This document shows, piece by piece, positions 1 through 9,389 of a DNA stretch of 64,000 nt (positions are counted from its first letter, which is position 1; every line of letters begins with the position of its first letter). The position numbers and the translations under genes were made by a program. Source of the stretch: Desulfobacterales bacterium (GTDB lineage: Bacteria > Desulfobacterota > Desulfobacteria > Desulfobacterales > JAFDDL01); assembly GCA_034003325.1 (NCBI GenBank), contig JAVEYW010000004.1, positions 247,887 through 311,886 of the forward strand, read 5' to 3'. The notes beneath the pieces are model-generated. The model was not told the origin of the DNA, ran no database searches, and worked only from the letters and a program-made list of their open reading frames with translations.

Positions 1-509
1 TCGGCAAGCAGTTTTAACACCTCACGCTCGCGCTGGGTAACCGTGTCCCAGGCGGTTTTGGTTTTCAATTGCTTTCTTTCTTCCAGGTAGCCTTCCATCA
101 CACTGTCCGCGATACCGGGACTGATGTATGTTTTTCCTTCCAGCACGCTGTCGATGGCAAGCATCAATTCATTTCGACTGGCGTCTTTGATGCAATATCC
201 GTCGACGCCGGCCTTGAAGGCCTCCAGAACGTATTGATCGGATTCGTGAATGGTAAGCGCCAAGATTTTAACCGCCGGAAATTGACCCTTAACGTCTTTA
301 ATGACACTGATGCCGCTCAATCGCGGCATGGAAAGGTCCAGCAGGAGTAAATCGGGCTGATGCTTTTTGATATATCGCATGGCCTCAAGGCCGTCCGGCG
401 CTTCATTGACGATCTCCAGATCACCCCGCATGGAGAGCATTGATTTCAGCCCCTCTCGAAACAGCTTGTGATCTTCCGCAATGACGACTGATTTCTTCCT
501 GCATTCCAT
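1..509 (-). CDS. NarL/LuxR-family response regulator, C-terminus cut by window edge
   Basis: The protein begins with a receiver domain: acidic residues AED near residue 12, the phospho-acceptor Asp at about 58 in LLLLDLSMPRLSG, and a T/K-type end (KILALT). The start of a LuxR-type helix-turn-helix (TQREREVLKLLA) is reached where the window stops. The ATG at 509 follows a GGAGG site by five bases. It probably transduces a signal from a histidine kinase outside the window. The receiver and HTH order is NarL/FixJ-like; the target is unknown. Confidence 0.9.
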   Translation of the reverse strand, partial: MECRKKSVVIAEDHKLFREGLKSMLSMRGDLEIVNEAPDGLEAMRYIKKHQPDLLLLDLSMPRLSGISVIKDVKGQFPAVKILALTIHESDQYVLEAFKAGVDGYCIKDASRNELMLAIDSVLEGKTYISPGIADSVMEGYLEERKQLKTKTAWDTVTQREREVLKLLA

Positions 510-1056
510 GACAACCTCCGGGTCCCATCCCCAATGTTACAAGAATGCGGGGGCTTCTGCGGCAAAAGGGCATTAAAGAGAAGACGCCGCTGATTGATTT
601 GAGCCCTCGCCAATGCAGCCTCTAATACTCTCAGCTTTTTCTCAAAAGCATAAACTCATCGCCAACCGGCTAATTTCACGGGAATTTGTATTTTTTTGCA
701 GCACACCTTCAGAGGCTAAATGGATGCCAACCCAACCATATATTTTAATACATTATTATATCAGGATGAATTCTATATAACAATACATGATGTTCCTTTA
801 TAGCCTAACGGCATTTCCAAGTAAATCTTAAATTTAACCTATTCAGGACGAACGAGCCGAATACGGCACGTACAGGAAGGTTCAGCACCTTACCGCTTCA
901 TCTATGTATATGTTATAAAATCAGGTTGATCCAGTAAGCCTGCAACGATTTAAGGTGTAAGATTTTTTTTCTGCATAGACGTGAAATCGCGTATGGTGAG
1001 GATAAAGGATTCACTCCGGCTTGATCGACCGCCTGTGGACAAAGAGACGCACGCTT
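510..1056. other. Intergenic region between divergent regulator and trpS
   Basis: This is an AT-rich spacer between the divergently oriented response regulator and the tryptophanyl-tRNA synthetase. I see no open frame with a ribosome-binding site, no tRNA and no convincing sigma-54 or sigma-70 pair. A TATAAA-like box near 914-920 could serve trpS but has no clear -35 partner. Promoters for both genes presumably lie here. Confidence 0.4.
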
Positions 1057-2073
1057 ATGAAAATAGCACTTACCGGCATGAAGCCGACCGGATCCCCTCA
1101 TTTAGGTAATTATATCGGTATGATTCAACCGGCTCTCGAACTGGCTCAGTCATTCAGGGCACTGTATTTCGTTGCAGATTACCATGCCCTTACCGTTACA
1201 CCGGACCCGGAGGCACTCAATCGGCAATCCCGCGAAATTGCGGCGACATGGCTTGCATTGGGGCTTGATCCGGCCAAGGCAATCTTGTTTAGACAGTCAG
1301 ACATTCCAGAACTATTTGAATTCGAATGGATATTGGCCTGTTTCACGCCAAAGGGGATACTCAACCGCGCACATGCCTACAAAGCAGCCGTGGAAAAAAA
1401 TACAAACGAGAACCGGTATCCCGACGACGGTATCAATGCGGGGCTTTACAGCTACCCGGTGCTGATGGCGGCCGATATTCTGTTGTTCGGCGCCGAGGTG
1501 GTGCCCGTCGGCGCGGATCAGAAACAGCACATTGAAATGGCTCGGGATATCGCCACCGTCATCAACAACCGTCATGCCGATATCCTGACCGTGCCGGAAC
1601 CGTTGATCCGAGACAACCACATAAATTTCCCCGGTATCGACGGTCGAAAAATGAGTAAATCCTACCGGAACACGATTCCAATATTTGCCTCTCAACAAGC
1701 GATTCGAAAGCAGGTCATGCAAATCAAAACCGATTCGAAACGTCCGGATGACCCCAAAAATCCGGAAGAGTGCCATGTGTTCGGAATGTTCAGGCATTTT
1801 GCCCCCCCCGAAGCGGTTACGGCATGGCGCGAGCGCTATATAAACGGCGGGGCTGCTTACAGCCAGATAAAAGCCGAATTAGCCGATCTGCTGGAGGCAA
1901 AGTTCGGGAAAAGCCGGCAGCGGTATGAAGCACTGCTGCGAGACCCTGAGCAGATCAATGGCGTCTTGACTAAAGGCGCGACAACAGCCCGTTCTATTGC
2001 CAATCCGATACTGAAAAAACTCCGCAGTTGCATCGGCATTGACATAGCGCCTTCAAGGTTGAGTTCTCTTTAA
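1057..2073 (+). CDS. trpS: Tryptophanyl-tRNA synthetase
   Basis: A class I aminoacyl-tRNA synthetase that charges tRNA-Trp in the cytoplasm. The HIGH-type motif is PHLGNY near residue 18, and the KMSKS loop is intact (GRKMSKS, about residue 200). Length from this ATG is 338 residues, normal for bacterial TrpRS. An upstream in-frame TTG at 1021 would add 12 residues, but the conserved KIALTGMKPTG strand starts right after the ATG, so 1057 is preferred. It stands alone between a divergent regulator and a convergent operon, and nothing suggests a T-box leader. Confidence 0.95.
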   Translation: MKIALTGMKPTGSPHLGNYIGMIQPALELAQSFRALYFVADYHALTVTPDPEALNRQSREIAATWLALGLDPAKAILFRQSDIPELFEFEWILACFTPKGILNRAHAYKAAVEKNTNENRYPDDGINAGLYSYPVLMAADILLFGAEVVPVGADQKQHIEMARDIATVINNRHADILTVPEPLIRDNHINFPGIDGRKMSKSYRNTIPIFASQQAIRKQVMQIKTDSKRPDDPKNPEECHVFGMFRHFAPPEAVTAWRERYINGGAAYSQIKAELADLLEAKFGKSRQRYEALLRDPEQINGVLTKGATTARSIANPILKKLRSCIGIDIAPSRLSSL

Positions 2074-2145
2074 TTTCCGGCATGGCGCCACAGCGACCGC
2101 CGCCTGAAACCCTCTCCCTCATGAGCTACTTATGCAAGGAGGAGG

Positions 2146-2931
2146 CTAAGCGGTTTCCGTGAAAAAAAGATGCGCCACCTCATTCAGAATATTCTGCACG
2201 GCCAGAACGCTGGGTGAATCGTCGGGAAGGTCGATCAGGGGTTGCCCCTTGGTATTGCACACCAGAATATGGTCATCTTCCGGCACGAATCCGATGTTGA
2301 CAAACCCCAGATCTTCCGCATACCCCCTTGTCATCTCCCGCTCTTTTTCGCTTCGAATGCGATTGACCAGCACATAATCAATCAAGGGGGCATCCTCATT
2401 ATACTTCGTCGCGATATCCCGAACCTGCGCCAGGGTCGCAAAGCCCCTTCGGGAGGTGTCGGTGACGAGAATCAGCTTGTCGATTCGATGCACGGCCCTG
2501 CGATTGACCTGCTCCACGCCCGCTTCACAATCGATCAGCGTCATATCGTACTCTTTTGACAAGGCCTGAATCCCGTATCGGAGCATGTCGTTGACCCCGC
2601 AGAAGCATCCCTTGCCTTCGGCCCGCCCCATCGCCAGTAGATCGTAGCCCCTGTCACTGCTTTTGATGATCTCTCGAATGATGGTCTTTATCGGACGGCT
2701 GATGAGATCCTTTCGTTCGGCATTGCTCGAAATGATCTTCTCACGATAATCCCCGATGGTTCGCTCCGGTATCTCTCCCAGCGCATACCCCAGATTGACC
2801 ATCGGATCGGCATCGATGATCAGCAGTTTTTCCTTTTCCCTCAACAGCAGCTTGGTGAAAATGGCGGATATGGAAGTTTTTCCGACACCGCCTTTACCGG
2901 CTATGACCTGGATTTCTCCTTTAGTATTCAT
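2146..2931 (-). CDS. CooC-like MinD/ParA-family ATPase, metallocluster maturation candidate
   Basis: A 261-residue SIMIBI-class ATPase. The deviant Walker A (GKGGVGKTS, residues 13-21) is followed by a switch region with DADPMVNLG. A CXC motif (GCFCG, about residue 110) is the signature by which CooC-type proteins bind metal at a dimer interface and help load nickel into CO dehydrogenase. No CODH gene is in the window. It is the last gene of the dehydratase/reductase operon, starting eight bases after the upstream stop, which suggests a role in assembling or activating a metallocluster of those enzymes. That role is inference; a generic ParA-like function is the alternative. Confidence 0.8.
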   Translation of the reverse strand: MNTKGEIQVIAGKGGVGKTSISAIFTKLLLREKEKLLIIDADPMVNLGYALGEIPERTIGDYREKIISSNAERKDLISRPIKTIIREIIKSSDRGYDLLAMGRAEGKGCFCGVNDMLRYGIQALSKEYDMTLIDCEAGVEQVNRRAVHRIDKLILVTDTSRRGFATLAQVRDIATKYNEDAPLIDYVLVNRIRSEKEREMTRGYAEDLGFVNIGFVPEDDHILVCNTKGQPLIDLPDDSPSVLAVQNILNEVAHLFFTETA

Positions 2932-2938
2932 TTTCTGC

Positions 2939-3748
2939 CTATCCTTTCGCGGCAGAGCGGACCGGGTTCATTTTGGCGTATCGTTCCTCGGCAAATATGG
3001 CTGCTCCAAGCGCTCCGATGATTTGAGGGTCAACGGATAACTCGACAATCGGCACGCCGATCACTTTCTCAAGCTCCTGAACAACGGCCGGATTTTTGGC
3101 CACGCCGCCGGTCAAACAAACTTCTTTGAGAATGCCGACCTTTCCAACCAGGCGATGCGCCCGCCTGGCCAGCGCACCGGCAACCCCCAGCGACACGTCC
3201 GCCCGGCTGCGCCCGCTCGCTAAAAATCCCATCACGTCAAATTGTGTAAAAACAGTGCAGATACTGCTGATGGGGACGGGATCAACGCCTTCCAGAGCCA
3301 GTGGGCCGATTTCTGACACATGCATTCCCAGGGTTTTGGCGATTCCCTCCAGAAACCGGCCCGTCCCGGCCGCGCATTTGTCGTTCATGATGAAATCAAC
3401 CAGGTCCCCCGACCCGTCGATGCGAATGACCTTGCTGTCCTGGCCGCCGATGTCAATGATCGTCCTGATCTCGGCGTTGACCCACCAGGCCCCTTTCCCA
3501 TGGCAGGAAATCTCGGATAAATTGTGACCGGCAAACGGAATTTTCTCCCGCCCGTAGCCCGTGCTGACGCAAAAGGTGATATCTTCCAGGCTAAGACCCG
3601 TATCCGTCAGCACCATCTCCATAGCGAGTCGTGCCGACTCAACCGGGTTGGGTTTCACCACGAGAATCGAATGCGCCAAAATTTTATTATCTTCCAGGAG
3701 CACCGCCTCGGCGCTCATGGACCCTACATCGACACCGGCAAATATCAT
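2939..3748 (-). CDS. BadF/BadG/BcrA/BcrD-family activase subunit (BcrD/BzdP-like)
   Basis: An ASKHA-fold ATPase of 269 residues. The N-terminal phosphate loop is GVDVGSMSAEAVLL. The [4Fe-4S]-ligating cysteines appear as NDKCAAGTGRF (about residue 125) and SICTVFTQFD (about 163), and the adenosine loop is LTGGVAKNP. Members of this family use ATP to push low-potential electrons into 2-hydroxyacyl-CoA dehydratases, benzoyl-CoA reductases or double-cubane proteins. Its ATG overlaps the stop of the upstream 257-residue homologue by four bases (ATGA). Together they probably form a heterodimer, as in BcrA/BcrD or BzdP/BzdQ. Confidence 0.9.
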   Translation of the reverse strand: MIFAGVDVGSMSAEAVLLEDNKILAHSILVVKPNPVESARLAMEMVLTDTGLSLEDITFCVSTGYGREKIPFAGHNLSEISCHGKGAWWVNAEIRTIIDIGGQDSKVIRIDGSGDLVDFIMNDKCAAGTGRFLEGIAKTLGMHVSEIGPLALEGVDPVPISSICTVFTQFDVMGFLASGRSRADVSLGVAGALARRAHRLVGKVGILKEVCLTGGVAKNPAVVQELEKVIGVPIVELSVDPQIIGALGAAIFAEERYAKMNPVRSAAKG

Positions 3749-4518
3749 AGCCCACCTCCATTTACACTCAGCGCCGCACCAATCGCACCGACATAATCCG
3801 GCTCGGTTCCAAACACCTGCGTCCGCACCGGAAACGCTTCTCGAAGCAACGCGACAATGCGTTCGTTATTGGCCAAACCGCCTGCGATGACGACGGTTTC
3901 TTCCAGTTTAACCCGCTTGCAAAGCGTGACGATGTTCTGGGTCAGGGCGCGAAGAATGGAGTCCAGAATGTTGGCCACCGATTCGCCGTCATTGACCAGG
4001 CTCACCACCTCACTTTCCGCAAACACCGCACACTGGCTGCTCATATTCACCTGCCGGTCCGCGGTTTTGGCAATACCGGCCGTATCCTGAACTGTGCATT
4101 CCAGGGCTTCACAAATAACTTCCAAAAACTTGCCGGCGCCGGAGGCGCATTTATCGTTCACGCGGTATTGAAGCACCCTTCCAGCATGGTTGACGGTTAA
4201 CGCGTAGCTTTGCTGCGTGCCCAAGCACAGCATGGTCCGGCAGGTCGGCTCCGCCCAAACGCCCGCTCTGCCCATGCACTTTATCAGGGGCTCGCCCCGA
4301 TGGGGCCGGGACACTTTCCCCTGCCCCCATCCGGTGATCACCAATTGATCCGCTGAATCGACCTTGTCCCCCCCCTCTTGTCGTAACTCGGACAAAACGC
4401 GCGCCAACGCGCCGTCCGGATGGGCCTGGGTCGGTGTTTTGGCCGCAAACAACACCTTACCTTCTTCCATAAGTACCGCTTTGGTATACCCGGTGCCGAT
4501 ATCACATCCTAAAATCAT
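3745..4518 (-). CDS. BadF/BadG/BcrA/BcrD-family activase subunit (BcrA/BzdQ-like)
   Basis: The second ASKHA ATPase of the operon has 257 residues: GCDIGTGYTKAVLM at the N-terminus, NDKCASGAGKFLE and SSQCAVFAESE as cluster cysteine motifs, and VIAGGLANN near the C-terminus. An AAGGAGG site precedes the ATG. Two non-identical activase subunits side by side are typical of class I benzoyl-CoA reductases. Ordinary 2-hydroxyacyl-CoA dehydratases use one homodimeric activator. This tilts the operon towards a reductase, but sequence alone does not settle it. Confidence 0.9.
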   Translation of the reverse strand: MILGCDIGTGYTKAVLMEEGKVLFAAKTPTQAHPDGALARVLSELRQEGGDKVDSADQLVITGWGQGKVSRPHRGEPLIKCMGRAGVWAEPTCRTMLCLGTQQSYALTVNHAGRVLQYRVNDKCASGAGKFLEVICEALECTVQDTAGIAKTADRQVNMSSQCAVFAESEVVSLVNDGESVANILDSILRALTQNIVTLCKRVKLEETVVIAGGLANNERIVALLREAFPVRTQVFGTEPDYVGAIGAALSVNGGGL

Positions 4519-4533
4519 GCCAATCCTCCTTGG

Positions 4534-5937
4534 TTATGCAAGGGTTCCGAAAAACTCCGACAGTTGGCTCAACACGATATCGCGCGGTGTGAAGCGACCG
4601 TCCACCCAGTCCACTTCCATCGTCATGGTGGGGATATTCAGCTCTTCCCCAAAGGCGTCGCTGAGCAGCTTGGGCATCGTCCAGGAGTGCTTGCATCCCA
4701 TGTTGCCCGCATAAATCGCCGCGTCCGCGCCAATCTCCTTGGCGACGGTCAGCATATCGTTCAGATACACGTCGGTATGGCTCATGACCGTTCGATGCAT
4801 CGGAAAGTTGAAGGTTCGCCAGGCTAGACCCTCGATCATCGATTCCACACTCGATGTATTGATCACCCCAAGAACATCCTTGGGCAAATTTGTCAAGCCG
4901 CAGCCGGCATAGGTGCTGCCGTACATATCTTCCACCCAGTCACCGAGGTAGAGGGCATACGGAAACATGGAGCCGGTCCACAGGGTTCGAATCTCTTTTT
5001 TCCCTTCCGGCAAAAAGGAAATTCCCTTTTGTTGTCTTTCCAGCGCCTCGTTATAGGTTACCTCGGAATACTTGGGCAGGTTCTCGCTGCAGCCGCCCAT
5101 CATCAGCGCGGCCAGGTCCAAGAGCCGGTGCATGCCGGGATCCGGAATCGGGCGGTTTTTCCGCAATTCAAACAACTTATATAGATTGGACATGTACGCA
5201 TTGGTCCATTCCACCCGTTGCCGCAACCGGTCTTCGTCCATCGTGTGTCCGGTGGCTTTTTCGATCGTTTCGATCATTCGATGAATCTCATCCACAAAGT
5301 ATTTAAAAGCGCGCCGGTTGCTGTAATAGGGAGAATCGATGCCGTAAAGCGGAACACCGAGCTGGTGCGCCGTATACTGCATGGTAATATTGCTCGAATC
5401 ACAAGGCGCGGTCGTTTTAACGAACATCATGGGCTTGGGAAATAATCCCTTTTGAAAGGCCATGAGGGGCGCCTTCTGAAACGCGCATACATGGCCGGGT
5501 AACCCTTCGATCTCGCTGGCGTCCAGCTCTTCTTCCACCCCCGTTTTATACGTGGCGGCTATGACGAGAGAAAAAAGTTCCGGCAAAAGGGCTGCAACAT
5601 CCAGCCCATAAAAAAGCTCCAGCGGCAGGGTCGGGAAAACCCCTATGAGCGGCTGTTCCTGCTCGATGCGACGGCCCAGATCCTCTATATAGTCTCTCAA
5701 GGCGATGGAAAAGGTCTTAATCCCCTGGCTGTTTTTCGGCTTCAAAAGGGCCACGATAAGTTCCGGATGAACCTTGGGAAGCAGGGAGGCATGGTAGTCG
5801 GTTCCTTTGGCCAGCAGCGCCGGAATATCCAGTTCCTCTATTGTGGTGGCCCCGCTGTCAATGCCCCACACAAACATATCGCAGGCCCTGGACATTCGGG
5901 CCATGTAATCATACTTCATAACGGCATTCTCTTCCAT
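4534..5937 (-). CDS. 2-hydroxyacyl-CoA dehydratase / BcrB-BzdO-like subunit, 467 residues
   Basis: A member of the HgdB/BcrB/FldBC superfamily. Likely cluster-ligand cysteines sit in TTAPCDSSN (about residue 190), GGCSENL (about 285) and NMGCKHSW (about 415); the C-terminal region has the family's DWVDGRFTPRD stretch. Length suits BzdO/BcrB. It follows a 389-residue homologue and precedes the two activase genes, giving the subunit set C, B, two ATPases expected for an ATP-dependent aryl- or enoyl-CoA reductase. A close paralogue lies at 62357-63757. The substrate cannot be read from the sequence. Confidence 0.88.
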   Translation of the reverse strand: MEENAVMKYDYMARMSRACDMFVWGIDSGATTIEELDIPALLAKGTDYHASLLPKVHPELIVALLKPKNSQGIKTFSIALRDYIEDLGRRIEQEQPLIGVFPTLPLELFYGLDVAALLPELFSLVIAATYKTGVEEELDASEIEGLPGHVCAFQKAPLMAFQKGLFPKPMMFVKTTAPCDSSNITMQYTAHQLGVPLYGIDSPYYSNRRAFKYFVDEIHRMIETIEKATGHTMDEDRLRQRVEWTNAYMSNLYKLFELRKNRPIPDPGMHRLLDLAALMMGGCSENLPKYSEVTYNEALERQQKGISFLPEGKKEIRTLWTGSMFPYALYLGDWVEDMYGSTYAGCGLTNLPKDVLGVINTSSVESMIEGLAWRTFNFPMHRTVMSHTDVYLNDMLTVAKEIGADAAIYAGNMGCKHSWTMPKLLSDAFGEELNIPTMTMEVDWVDGRFTPRDIVLSQLSEFFGTLA

Positions 5938-6012
5938 ATTCCAATCCCTTTCGCTTTTCTTTCTTTCGGTTGATGGTGGTCCTTGCCTTAGCCTGCGGCA
6001 AAGGCTTGCCCC

Positions 6013-7182
6013 TTATTTGCCGATCTTTTCCAGAAAGGCCTGAATTCGAGTTTTAAACCGGCCCTTGTCCGCGGGAATATATTCCAATTCCATTTCCATG
6101 ACGGGAATGCCGTCCGCCTCAAGCGCCTTTCGATGCATGAGATTCTCGCCCGCATAATTGTCGCAAAACGCCAGTTTCTGAAAGATGACACCGTCTACTC
6201 TGGCTTCAAGCGCCATCTTCTTCACGAACTCGAGCCGCTCCGCCGTTGCTTCAAGCATCCGTGGGCAGGGCATGTGAGTGAAATACCGGTCCATAATGGC
6301 AGCCATCGGGTCAATGCCCTCATCCACCATCTTGTCTATGTACTTTCTTCCCGCACAAAGCGAGTCGGTTACCACTGTAGCGCCGAGACTCTCGATAAGG
6401 TCGATAAGATAGGGGTCCCCCATATCACTACCGCCGAGCATAATCCGCGCCCCGGTGTTATTGATGACGGGCCGCGCTTTAAGCTCCGCGATGGCTTCTT
6501 TAAGCTTTTCATTGAATAGGTTCTTGGGCATCGAAAACCCCGCCTGAATGATGTTGAAGACTTCCGAACCGGTCACCTTCGGTTGATCCAGCTTGCGCAG
6601 ATCGTATAACTCGTGCATGAGCCGTCTATACTCATTGTAGGTCTTTATCGTCTTGCGAAGAGACTCCTCCGAAAACCGAAGGGCATATGCCTCACAGACA
6701 TCGGACTCAAGGTGGTCAATCTCTTCTCGATACCACTTCACCCGGTTTTCTCCCTTGGTGGCGTGCGGCACCGATATCAAAGACACAAAAGGAATTCCCA
6801 CGACATCCTTCCACAGTCCGTGCGTTCTTCTCATCGTCTCACAACCGCTCGTGACGACCACCCCGTCCAAAAACCCGTACTGTCCTTTCATCCCCAGTTG
6901 GATGAGAGACCGGCTGTAACTGCACAGGAATTTGTGCATGTGAATATCTGCATCCTCCGTTGTCTGAGCCCCCCGGCCCCCCAACCGGATCGGCAGAATT
7001 CTGGACGGGCCTTCCAACGCCGCAAGAACCTCTTCCGGCACATAACTGCAGGTATACCCGAACACCTTGCCCCCCGCATCCTTCCAGTTGCGGATATAGG
7101 GGTTCTCCGATCGAAGCGGAAGCGTCGTCAACTCTTCGAGCGCACTTAACTTCCCGGCACCTGATTTTTCTCCCATGCTCAT
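6013..7182 (-). CDS. 2-hydroxyacyl-CoA dehydratase / BcrC-BzdN-like subunit, 389 residues
   Basis: The family pattern is clear: GYTCSYVPEEVLAAL near residue 45, a FLCSYSR segment, VVTSGCETMRR (about 115), HMPCPRML, and near the C-terminus KLAFCDNYAGEN, where the FCD cysteine is the usual cluster ligand. I place the start at 7182, where GGAGGACAGT precedes ATG. The open frame runs a further 55 codons upstream without family similarity. It is the partner of the 467-residue subunit downstream, and a paralogous C-terminus occurs at the right window edge. Confidence 0.88.
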   Translation of the reverse strand: MSMGEKSGAGKLSALEELTTLPLRSENPYIRNWKDAGGKVFGYTCSYVPEEVLAALEGPSRILPIRLGGRGAQTTEDADIHMHKFLCSYSRSLIQLGMKGQYGFLDGVVVTSGCETMRRTHGLWKDVVGIPFVSLISVPHATKGENRVKWYREEIDHLESDVCEAYALRFSEESLRKTIKTYNEYRRLMHELYDLRKLDQPKVTGSEVFNIIQAGFSMPKNLFNEKLKEAIAELKARPVINNTGARIMLGGSDMGDPYLIDLIESLGATVVTDSLCAGRKYIDKMVDEGIDPMAAIMDRYFTHMPCPRMLEATAERLEFVKKMALEARVDGVIFQKLAFCDNYAGENLMHRKALEADGIPVMEMELEYIPADKGRFKTRIQAFLEKIGK

Positions 7183-7512
7183 ACTGTCCTCCCTGTGTAA
7201 CCAAAGCCTGACTGTTAACTTCAATAAGAACCGACGCGCCACCCGAGATTGATACAAATGCTTCGCGCAATACGGCCGCATCGACTGATGGTGAATAATC
7301 GGCGCGCAGCTCTCCGCCGCAGTTGAACACTGACTTTTTGGCAACATACCCGAGAAGGTGTTGGGCCCGAACTCCCCACGGACATTCTGTTTAGCAAATC
7401 AGTAAATCAACCGGTTAAATCTTAATCTGTTCTTTTCATTTGATGGTCTTTGCTCGCTGTCAAAACCGAAGCAAGTCGATTCGACGATTAACGACAAATT
7501 TTCATTTGTGCC
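7183..7512. other. 330-base gap inside the reductase operon
   Basis: The rest of the operon is tightly packed, so this gap stands out. On the minus strand a stop-free stretch from about 7390 downwards encodes a plausible 60-residue segment (CPWGVRAQHLL then later SGGASVLIEVN) in a different frame from the dehydratase gene it runs into. It has no clear ribosome-binding site and I do not recognise it. It may be a decayed gene, an internal promoter or a leader. Confidence 0.35.
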
Positions 7513-9321
7513 CTATCTACCGCCGAAAGCTTCGTCCGTAATCTCCATTGGTGCGTTACAGGAATCTAAAATTACCGCCATGCGGGCCGACGTGACCGGC
7601 AGCATGGTTCGCATGCATGTTTCGGCTGTGTGAATCTGTCCGGTATAAAAATCAGGATCCGGTATCGGCTCACCCGTGGCAAACTTGCGTTTGGCGACCA
7701 CCGCCCGCCAGAGAAGCATCCATGCCACCATGATATCTCCAACCACATCCATGAACGGGCAGGCGTAGAGATAGGCGTTTTCAAGATCCCCCCCTTTGAC
7801 GGTCCGGGTCAAGTGCTCTCCCACCGCTTCGAGTTTGTCCACCGCGGCTTCCATCGCTTGAACAAATGCGCGAATATCCGGAACATCCTTAAACGATTCC
7901 AGGCTCTTTCGAACCTCGCCGAGAAAATCTCTGAAAAGCCGCCCCCCCTTGATCATCAGCTTCCGTCCCATCAGATCCATGGACTGAACCCCGTTGGTTC
8001 CTTCGTAGATGGTCAGAATCTTCACATCCCGAACGAGCTGTTCCGTCGGATACTCCTTGATATACCCGTATCCGCCGAAAATCTGCATGCCGAGGTTGCA
8101 GATTTCAACCGCCCGGTCCGTCACATAGCTTTTGGCGACCGGAATGAGAAAATTGAGCACATTGTCATAGATCTCTCTTTCCCGGGGGGTTTCCGCCGTA
8201 TCTCTTTTATCTTCAACATTGGCGATATAGTACAGCATGCTGCGCGTACCCTCAGTGATCATCTTCATGGTCATCAGCATGCGCCGGATATCCGGATGAT
8301 TGATAATGGGAATGGGCGTCATTTCGGGGTCCCCCAGCCGGGCGCCCTGAATTCGGTTTCTTGCATGCGCCAGCGCGTAAAGATAGGCCGAGGATGCCAC
8401 CGACATCCCCTGAATACCGACGATATGCCTGAATTTATTCATCATGACAAACATGCTGGACAACCCGGTGTTTTCCGGCCCGAGCAAGGTGCCGATGCAC
8501 GCGCCTCTGCCGCCGAGCGTCATGGAGCAACTGGGGGTGCTGTGATGGCCCATCTTGTTTTCTATTCCAGTGCAGTAAACATCATTTCTTTCTCCGAGAC
8601 TGCCGTCCGGGTTGATGCGAAATTTGGGCACGAGAAAAAGCGAGATACCGCCTGCACCCGGCGCAGCGCCCTTAATTCTGCCCAACACCAGGTGAATAAT
8701 GTTTTCCGTCAGATCCTGGTCTCCGCAACTGGTGAAAATTTTGTTGCCGGTGATGTTGAAAGTTCCGTCCGGATTTCGGGTCGCGGTCGTTTTGAGGTGC
8801 GACAAATCCGAACCGGAATCCGGCTCCGTCAACATCATGGTGCATCCCCATGTGCCGGTGTAAAGGTTATGAAGATACAGGGCTTTTTGTTCTTCGGTAC
8901 CGAACAGCTCGATCAGCATGCCGGGGCCGTGAATCAGATGCACGGGAAACATCAACCCCATGTTGGCGCCGATCATATAGGTTCTGGCCGCCGCAGCGAC
9001 CGTGCACGGCATTCCCTGTCCGCCGGCTTCTCTCGGCCGGTCGATGGCGAACCAGTCTCCTTCTTTCATCGCCTGCCAGGCGGTTTTAAATTCATCCGGC
9101 GTAATGACCTTATTGTTCTCATACTTACACCCGATTTCGTCTCCAATTTTAAGGGTCGGATGAATATACCGAAGGGCCAGATCTCTGGCCGTTGAGACGA
9201 TCATGTCCACCGTCTCTTTATCAAAATCCGCAAACAGCGGATGCTTGCTCAAATTCTCCACCTCAAGCTGCTCATGCAGCACAAAATCAATATCCCTGCG
9301 ATCGGCAATAACCTGCGCCAT
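7513..9321 (-). CDS. Acyl-CoA dehydrogenase, long (602-residue) type with C-terminal extension
   Basis: An FAD-dependent acyl-CoA dehydrogenase. Features seen are MMLTEPDSGSDLS (FAD/substrate region, about residue 165), NITGNKIFTSCGD, MQIFGGYGYIKEYP (about 430) and the catalytic Glu in IYEGTNGVQ (about 455). Beyond the normal 380-400-residue core there is a helical C-terminal extension of the kind found in large anaerobe and FadE-like enzymes. AAGGAG lies nine bases before the ATG at 9321. It sits between the two dehydratase-like pairs, so it probably oxidises or reduces an acyl-CoA in the same pathway. A soluble electron acceptor such as ETF is likely but none is encoded here. Confidence 0.9.
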   Translation of the reverse strand: MAQVIADRRDIDFVLHEQLEVENLSKHPLFADFDKETVDMIVSTARDLALRYIHPTLKIGDEIGCKYENNKVITPDEFKTAWQAMKEGDWFAIDRPREAGGQGMPCTVAAAARTYMIGANMGLMFPVHLIHGPGMLIELFGTEEQKALYLHNLYTGTWGCTMMLTEPDSGSDLSHLKTTATRNPDGTFNITGNKIFTSCGDQDLTENIIHLVLGRIKGAAPGAGGISLFLVPKFRINPDGSLGERNDVYCTGIENKMGHHSTPSCSMTLGGRGACIGTLLGPENTGLSSMFVMMNKFRHIVGIQGMSVASSAYLYALAHARNRIQGARLGDPEMTPIPIINHPDIRRMLMTMKMITEGTRSMLYYIANVEDKRDTAETPREREIYDNVLNFLIPVAKSYVTDRAVEICNLGMQIFGGYGYIKEYPTEQLVRDVKILTIYEGTNGVQSMDLMGRKLMIKGGRLFRDFLGEVRKSLESFKDVPDIRAFVQAMEAAVDKLEAVGEHLTRTVKGGDLENAYLYACPFMDVVGDIMVAWMLLWRAVVAKRKFATGEPIPDPDFYTGQIHTAETCMRTMLPVTSARMAVILDSCNAPMEITDEAFGGR

Positions 9322-9389
9322 AATCAAAAACTCCTTTCAAATACTTCCCGGACCACCGGTCCGGCGGTGAACCAATTCCAACCCCGGCG

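Noticed and set aside
7630..9195. 521-codon open frame on the plus strand
   Set aside because: It is antisense to the acyl-CoA dehydrogenase gene, has no recognisable domain and no start signals, while the minus strand carries all family motifs.
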